In this document: in pieces, positions 23,767 to 31,393 of the stretch | How positions within the stretch are numbered: position 1 is the stretch's first letter | Layout of the letters: each line of letters starts with the position of its first letter | Assembly: GCA_026416115.1 (NCBI GenBank) | Contig: JAOAFU010000202.1 | Coordinates: 1 to 32,106, forward strand | Reading direction: 5' to 3' | DNA: 32,106 nt | DNA from: Bacteroidales bacterium | Lineage (GTDB): Bacteria > Bacteroidota > Bacteroidia > Bacteroidales > DTGW01 | Position numbers and translations under genes: made by a program | Notes under the pieces: model-generated | The model's input: the letters and a program-made list of their open reading frames with translations, nothing else | What the model was told of the DNA's origin: nothing | The model's database searches: none

Positions 23767-24174
23767 TTAGTATGACATCTTTTCGAACTGGTCAATCAGT
23801 CCGTCAAGGAATGTTTGTATAGGTTTTGAGGCCATCAGCTTTAGCATTGGGTTGAGGTCGACTTTTAGAGTAAGTTTAATACGGGTGTCGTAAGGAGCAA
23901 CTTCTTTGAGCTGAATCCAAAAGTAAAAATTATAAGGATTTTCTCCAATAGCCGTAATTTTAATCAGCTTATTTTCCTCTTTTTCTATAATCTTAAGTCC
24001 GGTATCGCCTACCATATCGACTGTAAAATGGCACTCATCGGCTGTTGCCTGCCAGTTTTTTATTTTATCTGCTGGCACAAAACCCGAGAAGTTTCTGAAA
24101 TCACTTAGCATACGATAAATAACATCGGCCGACCGGTTTACTTTACCAATGCGACTTTCAAATTTCGATTCCAT
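23767..24174 (-). CDS. SRPBCC/START-like domain protein
   Basis: The 135-residue protein (ATG 24174; a TTG at 24183 would add three residues) has the helix-grip pattern: an N-terminal strand, IYRMLSDFRNFSGFVP, a curved sheet (CHFTVDMVGDTGLKIIEKEE; FWIQLKEVAPYDTRIKLTLKVDLN) and a long C-terminal helix (KPIQTFLDGLIDQFEKM). Such folds hold hydrophobic ligands, but no ligand can be read. It has no signal peptide and is probably cytoplasmic. It lies 16 bases after pyrE and 5 before rsmA, so it is co-expressed with both. Confidence 0.82.
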   Translation of the reverse strand: MESKFESRIGKVNRSADVIYRMLSDFRNFSGFVPADKIKNWQATADECHFTVDMVGDTGLKIIEKEENKLIKITAIGENPYNFYFWIQLKEVAPYDTRIKLTLKVDLNPMLKLMASKPIQTFLDGLIDQFEKMSY

Positions 24175-24190
24175 ATTGTTCAATTAAATT

Positions 24191-24820
24191 TTATTTCCCC
24201 CAATTTTCGGGGTTTGTGCGCCATTGCTTTAGGACTTCTATCCAGTGGGGTTGAATGTATTTGTTCGAGATGGCTGTTTCAATAAGTGCATTGTAGTTGC
24301 TGAGAGTGTGGAGGGTAACTTTTTCGAGCTCAAAATTTTGCTCAGCAATTGGAAACTGATAGGAAAATATAGCAACCATCCCCAATACCTCGGCACCTGA
24401 GTTGCGAAGTGCCTTGACTGCTTTAAGGCTACTGCCTCCTGTGGAAATAAGATCTTCAATAATGACTACTTTTTGTCCTTTTTCGAGGTGCCCTTCAACT
24501 AAATTTTCCAGTCCGTGGTCTTTGGGTGCCGAGCGCACGTAGCAGAATGGAAGATTAAGCTGGTCGGCAACCAATGCCCCTTGAGCAATAGCTCCTGTTG
24601 CAACTCCAGCAACTACTTCGGCAGAAGGAAAATATTTTTTGACTGTATTGCAAAGTGCATCGCGAATGTAACTTCGTATCTGAGGAAAAGCTAATGTTTT
24701 ACGATTATCGCAATAAATGGGCGATTTCCATCCCGATGCCCATGTAAATGGCTTTTCGGGCGAAAGTTTAACAGCCTCGCACGAAAGCAGAAATTCGGCT
24801 ATAGTTCGATTATAATCCAT
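24191..24820 (-). CDS. pyrE: Orotate phosphoribosyltransferase
   Basis: PyrE condenses orotate and PRPP to orotidine 5'-phosphate in pyrimidine synthesis. The 209-residue product has the PRPP-binding loop VVIIEDLISTGGSSLKAVKAL, the N-terminal orotate region FTWASGWKSPIYCDNRK, the flexible loop with VRSAPKDHG and VVAGVATGAIAQGALVAD. It is the first gene of the pyrE/SRPBCC/rsmA run and diverges from the NUDIX hydrolase gene over only 38 bases. Confidence 0.97.
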   Translation of the reverse strand: MDYNRTIAEFLLSCEAVKLSPEKPFTWASGWKSPIYCDNRKTLAFPQIRSYIRDALCNTVKKYFPSAEVVAGVATGAIAQGALVADQLNLPFCYVRSAPKDHGLENLVEGHLEKGQKVVIIEDLISTGGSSLKAVKALRNSGAEVLGMVAIFSYQFPIAEQNFELEKVTLHTLSNYNALIETAISNKYIQPHWIEVLKQWRTNPENWGK

Positions 24821-24830
24821 ATGAACGCAT

Positions 24831-24838
24831 TATCTTTG
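24831..24838 (+). promoter_or_regulatory. Candidate -7 box of the NUDIX hydrolase gene
   Basis: TATCTTTG matches TAnnTTTG exactly. The -33 position has only TTCG with a 22-base spacer. A start near 24845 leaves about 14 bases before the ATG at 24859 and favours that start over the TTG at 24850. Confidence 0.5.
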
Positions 24839-24855
24839 TTCGTTAAAACTTGTGG

Positions 24856-24863
24856 CAAATGTA
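24856..24863 (-). promoter_or_regulatory. Candidate -7 box of pyrE, overlapping the divergent start codon
   Basis: On the minus strand TACATTTG matches TAnnTTTG. It covers the ATG of the divergent NUDIX hydrolase gene (24859-24861). No TTTG is present at the -33 spacing. The pyrE leader would be about 30 bases. Confidence 0.4.
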
Positions 24864-25458
24864 TAAAGTTTTTTTTAACGACAGTTTTTTGCTTGTAACA
24901 TCAAGCCTTCCCGAAGCACAAAGTGTTGAGGTAAAACGCTATGAGTCTCCTTTACAACTCAATCAATGGATTGAAATTGTTCGAAATTCCGATAATCCCG
25001 TCAGATGGGCATTGATTACCGAACAGGTTCATCAAACCTGGGATACCTTATTTCACCATCTTCCCACAGTCGAAGCTGCCGGAGGCGTAGTCCGAAACAC
25101 TGAAGGCAAATATCTTTTTATTTACAGGCGTAAACGATGGGATTTGCCCAAAGGGAAAATGGATGCTAACGAAACTCCCGAACAAACTGCATTACGCGAG
25201 GTGGAAGAAGAAACGGGTTTGTCGCCTTTAAAAATTTTGAATTTTTTAACGCATACCTATCACATTTATCTTCTTAAAGATCGTTTTACCATTAAACGAA
25301 CACACTGGTTTCTGATGCAATACTCTGGAAGCAAAGCCCCAGTGCCTCAACATATTGAAGATATTGAACGTGCTGAATGGATGACCGTTGACCAGTTCCT
25401 GAAAGTGCAGGAACCTGTTTTTGGAACGGTTAAAGATATAGTAATAAGCTTGATATAA
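24859..25458 (+). CDS. NUDIX hydrolase
   Basis: NUDIX hydrolases cleave nucleoside diphosphates linked to another moiety. The 199-residue protein has an N-terminal extension of about 75 residues of unknown fold (MYKVFFNDSFLLVTS...). A complete NUDIX domain follows with a perfect box: G-x5-E-x7-REVEEETGL, starting at GKMDANETPEQ. The strand preceding it reads RWDLPKGKM. Unlike the regulator at 22101, all catalytic glutamates are present. The substrate is unknown. It is the first gene of the long plus-strand run and lies 18 bases before the MORN-like gene. Confidence 0.93.
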   Translation: MYKVFFNDSFLLVTSSLPEAQSVEVKRYESPLQLNQWIEIVRNSDNPVRWALITEQVHQTWDTLFHHLPTVEAAGGVVRNTEGKYLFIYRRKRWDLPKGKMDANETPEQTALREVEEETGLSPLKILNFLTHTYHIYLLKDRFTIKRTHWFLMQYSGSKAPVPQHIEDIERAEWMTVDQFLKVQEPVFGTVKDIVISLI

Positions 25459-25476
25459 TTGTTAAACTGCCAAAAG

Positions 25477-26277
25477 ATGATTAAAAAGCCAGTTTTTGTT
25501 TGCATACTGTTTACGATAGTTAATTTTGCTTTAATGGGTCAATCGGCCGACACTCTATGGAATCAGACCGATGCAAAAGGTTTAAAGCAGGGTTACTGGC
25601 GAGCTTATTATAACAATGGTAAACTTCGGTATAAAGGATTTTTCAAAGATAATCAACCCTTGGGTGAGTTTAGACGATATTACGAAAGTGGTGGTATTTT
25701 GGCTATTCAGCATTTTACATCGAGCGGAAGTTCTTATGTCACCCTTTATTACGAGAACGGCCAAGTAGCTGCTAAAGGAAAATATCTTGGCCAAAAAAGA
25801 GATAGCCTTTGGCAATTTTATTCCTATTACGATAAAACCCTTCGTTTGGAAGAAAATTATAAGGATGGTAAACGGAATGGTCTTTCGGTTAAGTATTATC
25901 CCAATCGCCGACCTGCCGAAACGCTTAATTGGATCGATGATAAAAGGGAAGGAGAGTGGAAACAATATTTTCAGGATGGTAACTTAAAACTCGAGGCAAT
26001 GTATGTTAATGATAAACGACATGGCTATTTTCGGTTATATCGGCCCAATGGAATGCCCGAGGTGTTTGGTCAATTTTCCGAAAACCTGATGGATGGTGAA
26101 TGGGTTTATTTCGACGAAAAAGGTCAGGAACGCATGCACATTCGATATCGAAAGGGCGAAGCTTTGAATCCGGCTTTACTCGATAGTCTACAGCAAGAAC
26201 TTATTAAATCGATGGATGCCAATCAGGGCAAATTTCCCGAACCTACTGAGGAAAACTTTTTCCCTACCCGTCAATGA
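25477..26277 (+). CDS. Exported MORN/YwqK-like repeat protein
   Basis: The 266-residue product (ATG 25477; a TTG at 25459 is less likely) has a signal peptide ending near ALMGQSAD. It then has about eight repeats of the form (Y/F)xNGxLxxxGxYxxxxxxGxWxxY, for example LRYKGFFKDNQPLGEFRRYY and LKLEAMYVNDKRHGYFRLY. These resemble MORN repeats, which form extended beta hairpins often involved in surface attachment. Database labels such as YwqK antitoxin rest on this repeat alone. Its stop overlaps the next start (ATGA), coupling it to the T9SS protease. Confidence 0.85.
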   Translation: MIKKPVFVCILFTIVNFALMGQSADTLWNQTDAKGLKQGYWRAYYNNGKLRYKGFFKDNQPLGEFRRYYESGGILAIQHFTSSGSSYVTLYYENGQVAAKGKYLGQKRDSLWQFYSYYDKTLRLEENYKDGKRNGLSVKYYPNRRPAETLNWIDDKREGEWKQYFQDGNLKLEAMYVNDKRHGYFRLYRPNGMPEVFGQFSENLMDGEWVYFDEKGQERMHIRYRKGEALNPALLDSLQQELIKSMDANQGKFPEPTEENFFPTRQ

Positions 26278-27905
26278 TGATATGCAGATACGCCAAGATA
26301 ATTGGATGCTTATTTGTTCTAGTTGCAGTTACGATAAACTGTATTCTGAAGGCTCAGTCTACAAATTTGTTCAGAATATATCTAGTCGATAAGCAAAGTG
26401 GTATTTCCATTGCAAAGGGTAATGCTTTCCTATCGGATCGGGCCATCGTTCGTCGAAGTAGATATCAAATTCCGATAGATGAAAAAGATTTACCAGTTTC
26501 AAAAGCTTATCTCGATAGTATAGTAGGGATAGGTCTCAAAATTATTTGTACCTCACGCTGGATGAATACAGTTTTAGTGTCGGGAATGGACTCAGCAAAA
26601 TATGAACGACTTAAGCAATTTGGGTTTGTTCGGCAGATTCGCCAGGTAGCAGACACCCTTCACAAAACGATGGCGAAGTCAAGAAAATTTAATATTGAAT
26701 ATCATTCGTCTTATACATCAGTTCCTACTTGGCGACAAATTGAACTTAACAATGGTTATTTTTTGCACGAAAAAGGATATAGAGGCAAGGGAGTGTGGAT
26801 AGGCATAATTGATGCAGGTTTCAAGCAAGCATATGATTGTTTGTCGTTACAAACTATATATTCCGAGGGACGAATTATCGCAACGCGAGATTTTGTAAGA
26901 CCCGATAGTGGTATTTATACGGGCAGTTATCATGGTACAGCAGTTCTCTCAGTAATGGCTGCCTGGGGTACCGATTCGTTGTTAGGAACAGCTCCGGCAG
27001 CCACATATTTACTTTTAAAATCAGAAGATGTTTATGCCGAGTATCCTGCAGAGGAAGATTTTTGGGTGGCAGCAGCTGAGTATGCCGATAGTATAGGGGT
27101 CGACATTATAAATACTTCACTCGGATATACTACATTCGATAATTCCGATTACAATTATAGCTATTCCGATATGAACGGTGCAACTACTTTTATCTCACAA
27201 GCTGCATCTATTGCAGCATCAAAGGGGATGCTCATAGTAGTAAGTGCTGGAAATGAGGGGGACGACAAATGGCATTATATTAGCGCTCCTGCCGATGCGA
27301 AAGGGATTATTGCGGTGGGAGCAATAGATGAAAATGGGATGAGGGCGCTGTTTTCGTCGGCAGGCCCTAGTTCCGATGGGCGAATTAAACCCGAAGTTAT
27401 GGCCATGGGTAAAGGTGTTAGAGCAGAATATGCACCTGCCTATTTTCGTCCCGTCAGCGGAACATCGTTTTCAGCACCTGTCATTACAGGCCTTGCTGCT
27501 TGCCTCTGGGAAGCTTTCCGCGATAAATCTTCAGCTACTATCCGCGAGGCTATTATCCGCTCTTCTTCTCTCTATTCCATACCCGATACCCTTATGGGTT
27601 ATGGAATACCCGATTTTTTTGTAGCCTATAACTGGCTTATGCAATATAAAAGCAATTCAAACAATTTTGCATTATATCCTAATCCATGCCGAGAAAAACT
27701 ATCGGTTGAATGGTATAATCCGGATAAAGCAAAAGTTTCGATAACCTGCATCAATATTCTGGGGCAAGTTTTTTTTCGAAAGATTAGCAACGAACCTCAT
27801 TGTCAAGAGCTCGATCAGGAGATAAGTTTTTTACCTTCTGGAACCTATATCCTTCAGTTAGTAGGTCCTCAAGGGTTTGCCAATCTCAAATTTGTAAAAT
27901 TTTAG
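26274..27905 (+). CDS. Subtilisin-like serine protease with type IX secretion sorting domain
   Basis: This S8-family protease is probably exported by the type IX secretion system. The 543-residue product has a signal peptide (MMICRYAKIIGCLFVLVAVTINCILKAQS) and a prodomain-like region (about 30-160). The catalytic domain (about 165-455) has Asp180 in GIIDAGF, His220 in YHGTAVLS, Asn in VSAGNEG and Ser398 in GTSFSAP. The C-terminal 75 residues (FALYPNPCREKLSVEW... GTYILQLVGPQG...) form a type A T9SS sorting domain. No T9SS machinery genes are in the window. It is translationally coupled to the MORN-like protein and followed after 3 bases by xseA. Confidence 0.95.
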   Translation: MMICRYAKIIGCLFVLVAVTINCILKAQSTNLFRIYLVDKQSGISIAKGNAFLSDRAIVRRSRYQIPIDEKDLPVSKAYLDSIVGIGLKIICTSRWMNTVLVSGMDSAKYERLKQFGFVRQIRQVADTLHKTMAKSRKFNIEYHSSYTSVPTWRQIELNNGYFLHEKGYRGKGVWIGIIDAGFKQAYDCLSLQTIYSEGRIIATRDFVRPDSGIYTGSYHGTAVLSVMAAWGTDSLLGTAPAATYLLLKSEDVYAEYPAEEDFWVAAAEYADSIGVDIINTSLGYTTFDNSDYNYSYSDMNGATTFISQAASIAASKGMLIVVSAGNEGDDKWHYISAPADAKGIIAVGAIDENGMRALFSSAGPSSDGRIKPEVMAMGKGVRAEYAPAYFRPVSGTSFSAPVITGLAACLWEAFRDKSSATIREAIIRSSSLYSIPDTLMGYGIPDFFVAYNWLMQYKSNSNNFALYPNPCREKLSVEWYNPDKAKVSITCINILGQVFFRKISNEPHCQELDQEISFLPSGTYILQLVGPQGFANLKFVKF

Positions 27906-27908
27906 CTT

Positions 27909-29288
27909 ATGGAGAAAGAAGTACTTTCGTTGTACGAGTTAACTACTTTAGTACGAGAAGTAATAAGCTATTCGTTCGACGATACCTACTGGATTAAAGC
28001 TGAGATTGTCCGTGTAAACGAAAATGCAAGTGGGCATTGTTATCTCGAATTGGTCGAGAAATCGGAGCACACCGATACAATTATTGCCCAATGCCGTGCT
28101 ATTATTTGGCGTAATATTTATAGTACTATAGCAGCTCATTTTCGGAATGTCACCCATCGCGAACTCGAAACGGGAATGAAAATCTTGTTTCGTGCCCGTG
28201 TCGAATTTCATCAAATATACGGTTTTAGCCTGCATATTACCGAAATCGATCCCCATTTCACTTTAGGCGAGATGGTTGCTCGTAAAATGCAAATCATCGA
28301 GCAGCTGAAGCGTGAAGGTATTTTTGATATGAATCGCAGCCTAACATTTCCCTTGGTTCCTCAAAGAATAGCTATAATTTCATCTAAAACTGCTGCAGGC
28401 TACAACGATTTTATAAGACATTTAGAGGAAAACAGTTTGGGTTACAAGTTTCGGATCCATTTATACCAGGCTACCATGCAAGGAGAAAAGGCCGAACAGT
28501 CGATCATAAAAGCATTAGAGAAGATTTTTGACAAAGTTGATCATTACGATGTAGTGGTAATTATTCGAGGTGGAGGTTCGCAGGTCGATTTAAGCTGTTT
28601 CGATAATTATCAGCTTGCAAGTCATATAGCACAGTTCCCTATTCCTGTTTTAACTGGTATTGGTCATGAGCAAGACGAGTCGATAGTCGACCTGATTGCA
28701 TATCGTGCACTAAAAACACCAACTGCTGTAGCCGATTTTCTAATCGAAGTGACGATGGCATTTGAAAATCAACTCGACGATTATTTTTCAATAGTATTTC
28801 AAAACCTTTCGCAAAACCTATTTGAACAAAAAAAATATTTAGACGAGGTTTCTCGTAAAGTCCCTTATCACTTACAACAGCTTTTGCTCAAGCATACCCA
28901 TCAAATTCAGGTATTACATTCGACTGTGCTTGAGCACTCGCAGAAACTTATCATGCAAGAAGATAGCAAAATTCGAATGGTGGTTTTAAATGTAAATTAT
29001 GCAGTGCAACGTAATATACATTTTCGTAGCCAACAGGTTCAGACGTATCTGTACCAAAGTTTGAGCGAAGCCAGACAAAGGTTATTGCAACAGCAAAATC
29101 GATTAGATTTTCTGCATACGAAAGCCGAACTATCAAATCCGGCACACATTTTGAACAAGGGGTATTCTATTACCCTATTTGAGGGAAAGCCCTTGCTAAA
29201 AGCCAACGATGTTGATGATAATGCGATTATCGAAACCCTTTTGTACGATGGTAAATTAACCAGCAAGGTAATTAAAAAAAATCCCTAA
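27909..29288 (+). CDS. xseA: Exodeoxyribonuclease VII large subunit
   Basis: XseA with several XseB subunits degrades single-stranded DNA. The 459-residue product has an N-terminal OB fold (about 1-115; YSFDDTYWIKAEIVRVN), the catalytic core with PQRIAIISSKTAAGYNDF and VVVIIRGGGSQVDLSCFD, and GIGHEQDESIVDLIAYRALKTPTAVADFL. A long helical C-terminal region binds XseB. It starts 3 bases after the protease gene. The small-subunit gene xseB, often next to xseA, is not here; the following gene starts 33 bases later and belongs to another family. Confidence 0.95.
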   Translation: MEKEVLSLYELTTLVREVISYSFDDTYWIKAEIVRVNENASGHCYLELVEKSEHTDTIIAQCRAIIWRNIYSTIAAHFRNVTHRELETGMKILFRARVEFHQIYGFSLHITEIDPHFTLGEMVARKMQIIEQLKREGIFDMNRSLTFPLVPQRIAIISSKTAAGYNDFIRHLEENSLGYKFRIHLYQATMQGEKAEQSIIKALEKIFDKVDHYDVVVIIRGGGSQVDLSCFDNYQLASHIAQFPIPVLTGIGHEQDESIVDLIAYRALKTPTAVADFLIEVTMAFENQLDDYFSIVFQNLSQNLFEQKKYLDEVSRKVPYHLQQLLLKHTHQIQVLHSTVLEHSQKLIMQEDSKIRMVVLNVNYAVQRNIHFRSQQVQTYLYQSLSEARQRLLQQQNRLDFLHTKAELSNPAHILNKGYSITLFEGKPLLKANDVDDNAIIETLLYDGKLTSKVIKKNP

Positions 29289-29321
29289 CTTTAGCCGCTG
29301 CATAAATTAAAATTTTCGATT

Positions 29322-30032
29322 ATGGCATCGAGTGAGGAAATGATTAGAAATGCTTTTAAGAAAAAAGACTGGGCCGAAATACAAATTTCCGATTCTTGGC
29401 GTATTTTCAAGATTATGTCGGAATTTGTCGAAGGGTTTGAAAAATTAGCACGTATTGGTCCGTGTGTTACTATATTTGGTTCGGCACGTACTACACCTGA
29501 CAACAAATATTTCAAGCTGGCCGAAGAGATTGCTTATAAGTTAACCCAGCATGGATACGGTATTATAACGGGTGGGGGCCCAGGGATTATGGAGGCAGCC
29601 AATATGGGTGCCAAAAAAGGAGGAGGTAGTTCGGTGGGTATCAATATAGCTTTGCCTTTTGAGCAAAAACCTAATGTTTTTATTGATCCCGATAAGCTTA
29701 TAACTTTCGACCATTTCTTTGTGCGAAAGGTTATGTTTATGAAATATGCTCAAGGGTTTGTGGTGCTTCCAGGAGGTTTTGGAACTCTCGACGAACTTTT
29801 CGAAGCAATCACCCTTATTCAAACTGGCAAAATCGGAAAATTCCCTATCGTTATGGTTGGTAAAGAATACTGGGAAGGATTGATTAAATGGGTAAAGGAA
29901 ACCTTACTCGAAGATGAAGCCAACATTAGTCCCGAAGATATGGAAATTTTCACTGTTGTAGACGAAGCCGACGAGGTGGTTGCAATTATTAATGAGTTTT
30001 ACTCGAAATATTTACTCAGTCCCAATTTTTAA
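29322..30032 (+). CDS. LOG-family (TIGR00730-type) nucleotide-binding protein
   Basis: Members of this Rossmann-fold family hydrolyse nucleoside 5'-monophosphates, best known as LOG enzymes acting on cytokinin nucleotides, and in bacteria on purine or pyrimidine nucleotides. The 236-residue protein has VTIFGSARTTPDNKY, GYGIITGGGPGIMEAANMGAKKGGG, RKVMFMKYAQGFVVLPGG and the signature PGGFGTLDELFEAITLIQTGK, with the Glu and Arg of the active site present. An N-terminal extension of about 45 residues precedes the core. The substrate is not predictable. It lies within the co-directional run between xseA and dedA. Confidence 0.92.
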   Translation: MASSEEMIRNAFKKKDWAEIQISDSWRIFKIMSEFVEGFEKLARIGPCVTIFGSARTTPDNKYFKLAEEIAYKLTQHGYGIITGGGPGIMEAANMGAKKGGGSSVGINIALPFEQKPNVFIDPDKLITFDHFFVRKVMFMKYAQGFVVLPGGFGTLDELFEAITLIQTGKIGKFPIVMVGKEYWEGLIKWVKETLLEDEANISPEDMEIFTVVDEADEVVAIINEFYSKYLLSPNF

Positions 30033-30058
30033 AATGGTTATTAATTTCTACTTAATCC

Positions 30059-30700
30059 ATGGAGCTAATAAAATTTCTTATCGATTTTGTATTGCATATC
30101 GATAAACATTTGAACGAAATAATTATTAATTACAATACCTGGACCTATCTAATTCTTTTTCTAATAGTATTTTGTGAAACTGGACTGGTGGTAACCCCTT
30201 TTCTACCTGGTGACTCGTTATTGTTTGCTGCTGGTACTTTTGCTGCCATAGGAGCTCTAAATATTACTGTATTACTGCTTGTCCTATTCTTTGCCGCAGT
30301 TTTGGGCGATAACAACAACTATTTCATTGGTCGTTTTATAGGAAACAAGGTCTATGAAAAAAATTATCGCTTGATTAAACGTGAGTATCTTGAAAAAACA
30401 CACGCTTTTTATGAAAAACATGGTGGCAAAACTGTAATTTTTGCTCGTTTTATGCCTATTCTACGTACGTTTGCCCCTTTTGTGGCTGGAGTAGGTACAA
30501 TGAACTATCCGCGCTTTTTTATGTTTAGTATTATAGGCAATCTGCTTTGGGTAAATATATTTTGTTGGGCAGGTTACTTTTTTGCTAATAATACCTTTGT
30601 AAAAAATAATTTTTCGATGGTAATTGTTGGCATTATTCTCGTGTCTCTTTTACCACCAATTATTACCGTATTACGAGAGAAGTTCAAAAGAAAGAAATGA
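30059..30700 (+). CDS. DedA-family membrane protein
   Basis: DedA proteins are integral membrane transporters; several recycle undecaprenyl phosphate or translocate phospholipids. The 213-residue protein has four to five membrane segments and the family landmarks CETGLVVTPFLPGDSLLFAAGT, DNNNYFIGRFIG, FYEKHGGKTVIFARFMPILRTFAPFVAGVG and MNYPRFFMFSIIGNLLWV. The acidic residue and the Arg (RFMPILRTF) needed for transport are present. Substrate assignment is by family only. It is followed after 9 bases by the E1-like gene. Confidence 0.94.
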   Translation: MELIKFLIDFVLHIDKHLNEIIINYNTWTYLILFLIVFCETGLVVTPFLPGDSLLFAAGTFAAIGALNITVLLLVLFFAAVLGDNNNYFIGRFIGNKVYEKNYRLIKREYLEKTHAFYEKHGGKTVIFARFMPILRTFAPFVAGVGTMNYPRFFMFSIIGNLLWVNIFCWAGYFFANNTFVKNNFSMVIVGIILVSLLPPIITVLREKFKRKK

Positions 30701-30709
30701 ACAAAAAAA

Positions 30710-31363
30710 ATGAACAAAATATTTTCCGAGATAGAAAACCGGCGCTATTTGAAGCAGATCCAATCTGCCGAGGTAGGAATAGAAGGGCAAGTCAAATTAA
30801 AACAAAGTAAAATACTTGTGGTGGGTGCTGGTAGTATGGGTGTTCCTGTACTTCAGTATCTTGCAGCCGCGGGGGTTGGGATTCTCGGGATATGTGATTT
30901 TAAAACAATTCAAGAAGCCGATTTTCCTGCTCAAATTATGTATGGAATGGGCGATTTGGGCAAACTAAAAACCATAGTCGCAAAGGAAAAACTTCAATTG
31001 CTTAATCCATTTATTTCTATACAAATACACAATATTCAGCTTCGCGAAGAAAATGTTCGCCTTATTTGCGAGGGATATGATCTGATTATCGATTGCACTA
31101 ACGATTTAAGCTTGGCCCTCTTGATATTACGTTCGGTCAGTATTCCTCTCCTTATAGGCAGATTGACTCGTTCTGCCGGTTATTTGTGGTTCTTTCCACA
31201 GGGGGAAAAAAGGCCAGAAATAGCTGAGTTATCAGATATAATTCCCGAGACCAATGTCTTTGGAAGTTTATACGGCATTGTTGGATGTATGCTGGCGTTT
31301 CAGGCTATGCAAGTCGTCTTATCAAATGTTCATGAAATAAAATCTTTAAAAATCAATTTTTGA
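30710..31363 (+). CDS. Degenerate ThiF/MoeB-like E1 protein
   Basis: The 217-residue protein has the MoeB/ThiF/HesA Rossmann fold: RYLKQI at the N-terminus, KILVVGAGSMGVPVLQYLAAAGVGILGICDF, DLGKLK and a C-terminal helix. Several residues essential in MoeB are altered. The loop corresponding to NLQRQ (Arg73) reads DFPAQ, the CTDN motif reads CTND, and the zinc-binding CxxC pairs and the C-terminal third are missing. Adenylation of a ubiquitin-like partner seems impaired or absent, so this may be a binding or regulatory relative. No ThiS/MoaD-like gene is next to it. A pseudogene is unlikely because the frame is intact and tightly packed in the run. Confidence 0.82.
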   Translation: MNKIFSEIENRRYLKQIQSAEVGIEGQVKLKQSKILVVGAGSMGVPVLQYLAAAGVGILGICDFKTIQEADFPAQIMYGMGDLGKLKTIVAKEKLQLLNPFISIQIHNIQLREENVRLICEGYDLIIDCTNDLSLALLILRSVSIPLLIGRLTRSAGYLWFFPQGEKRPEIAELSDIIPETNVFGSLYGIVGCMLAFQAMQVVLSNVHEIKSLKINF

Positions 31364-31393
31364 ATAACTTAATGTAATATAAAATTTTTGAAT

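Noticed and set aside
25477-26277. Toxin-antitoxin system (YwqK label of the MORN-like protein)
   Set aside because: The product is exported and no toxin partner is present; the label comes from repeat similarity only.
29288-29322. xseB small-subunit gene next to xseA
   Set aside because: Only 33 bases separate xseA from the LOG-family gene, too short for any coding frame.
31364-31393. yybP-ykoY manganese riboswitch before the TerC/Alx-like gene
   Set aside because: The gap is only 30 bases, far too short for the riboswitch.
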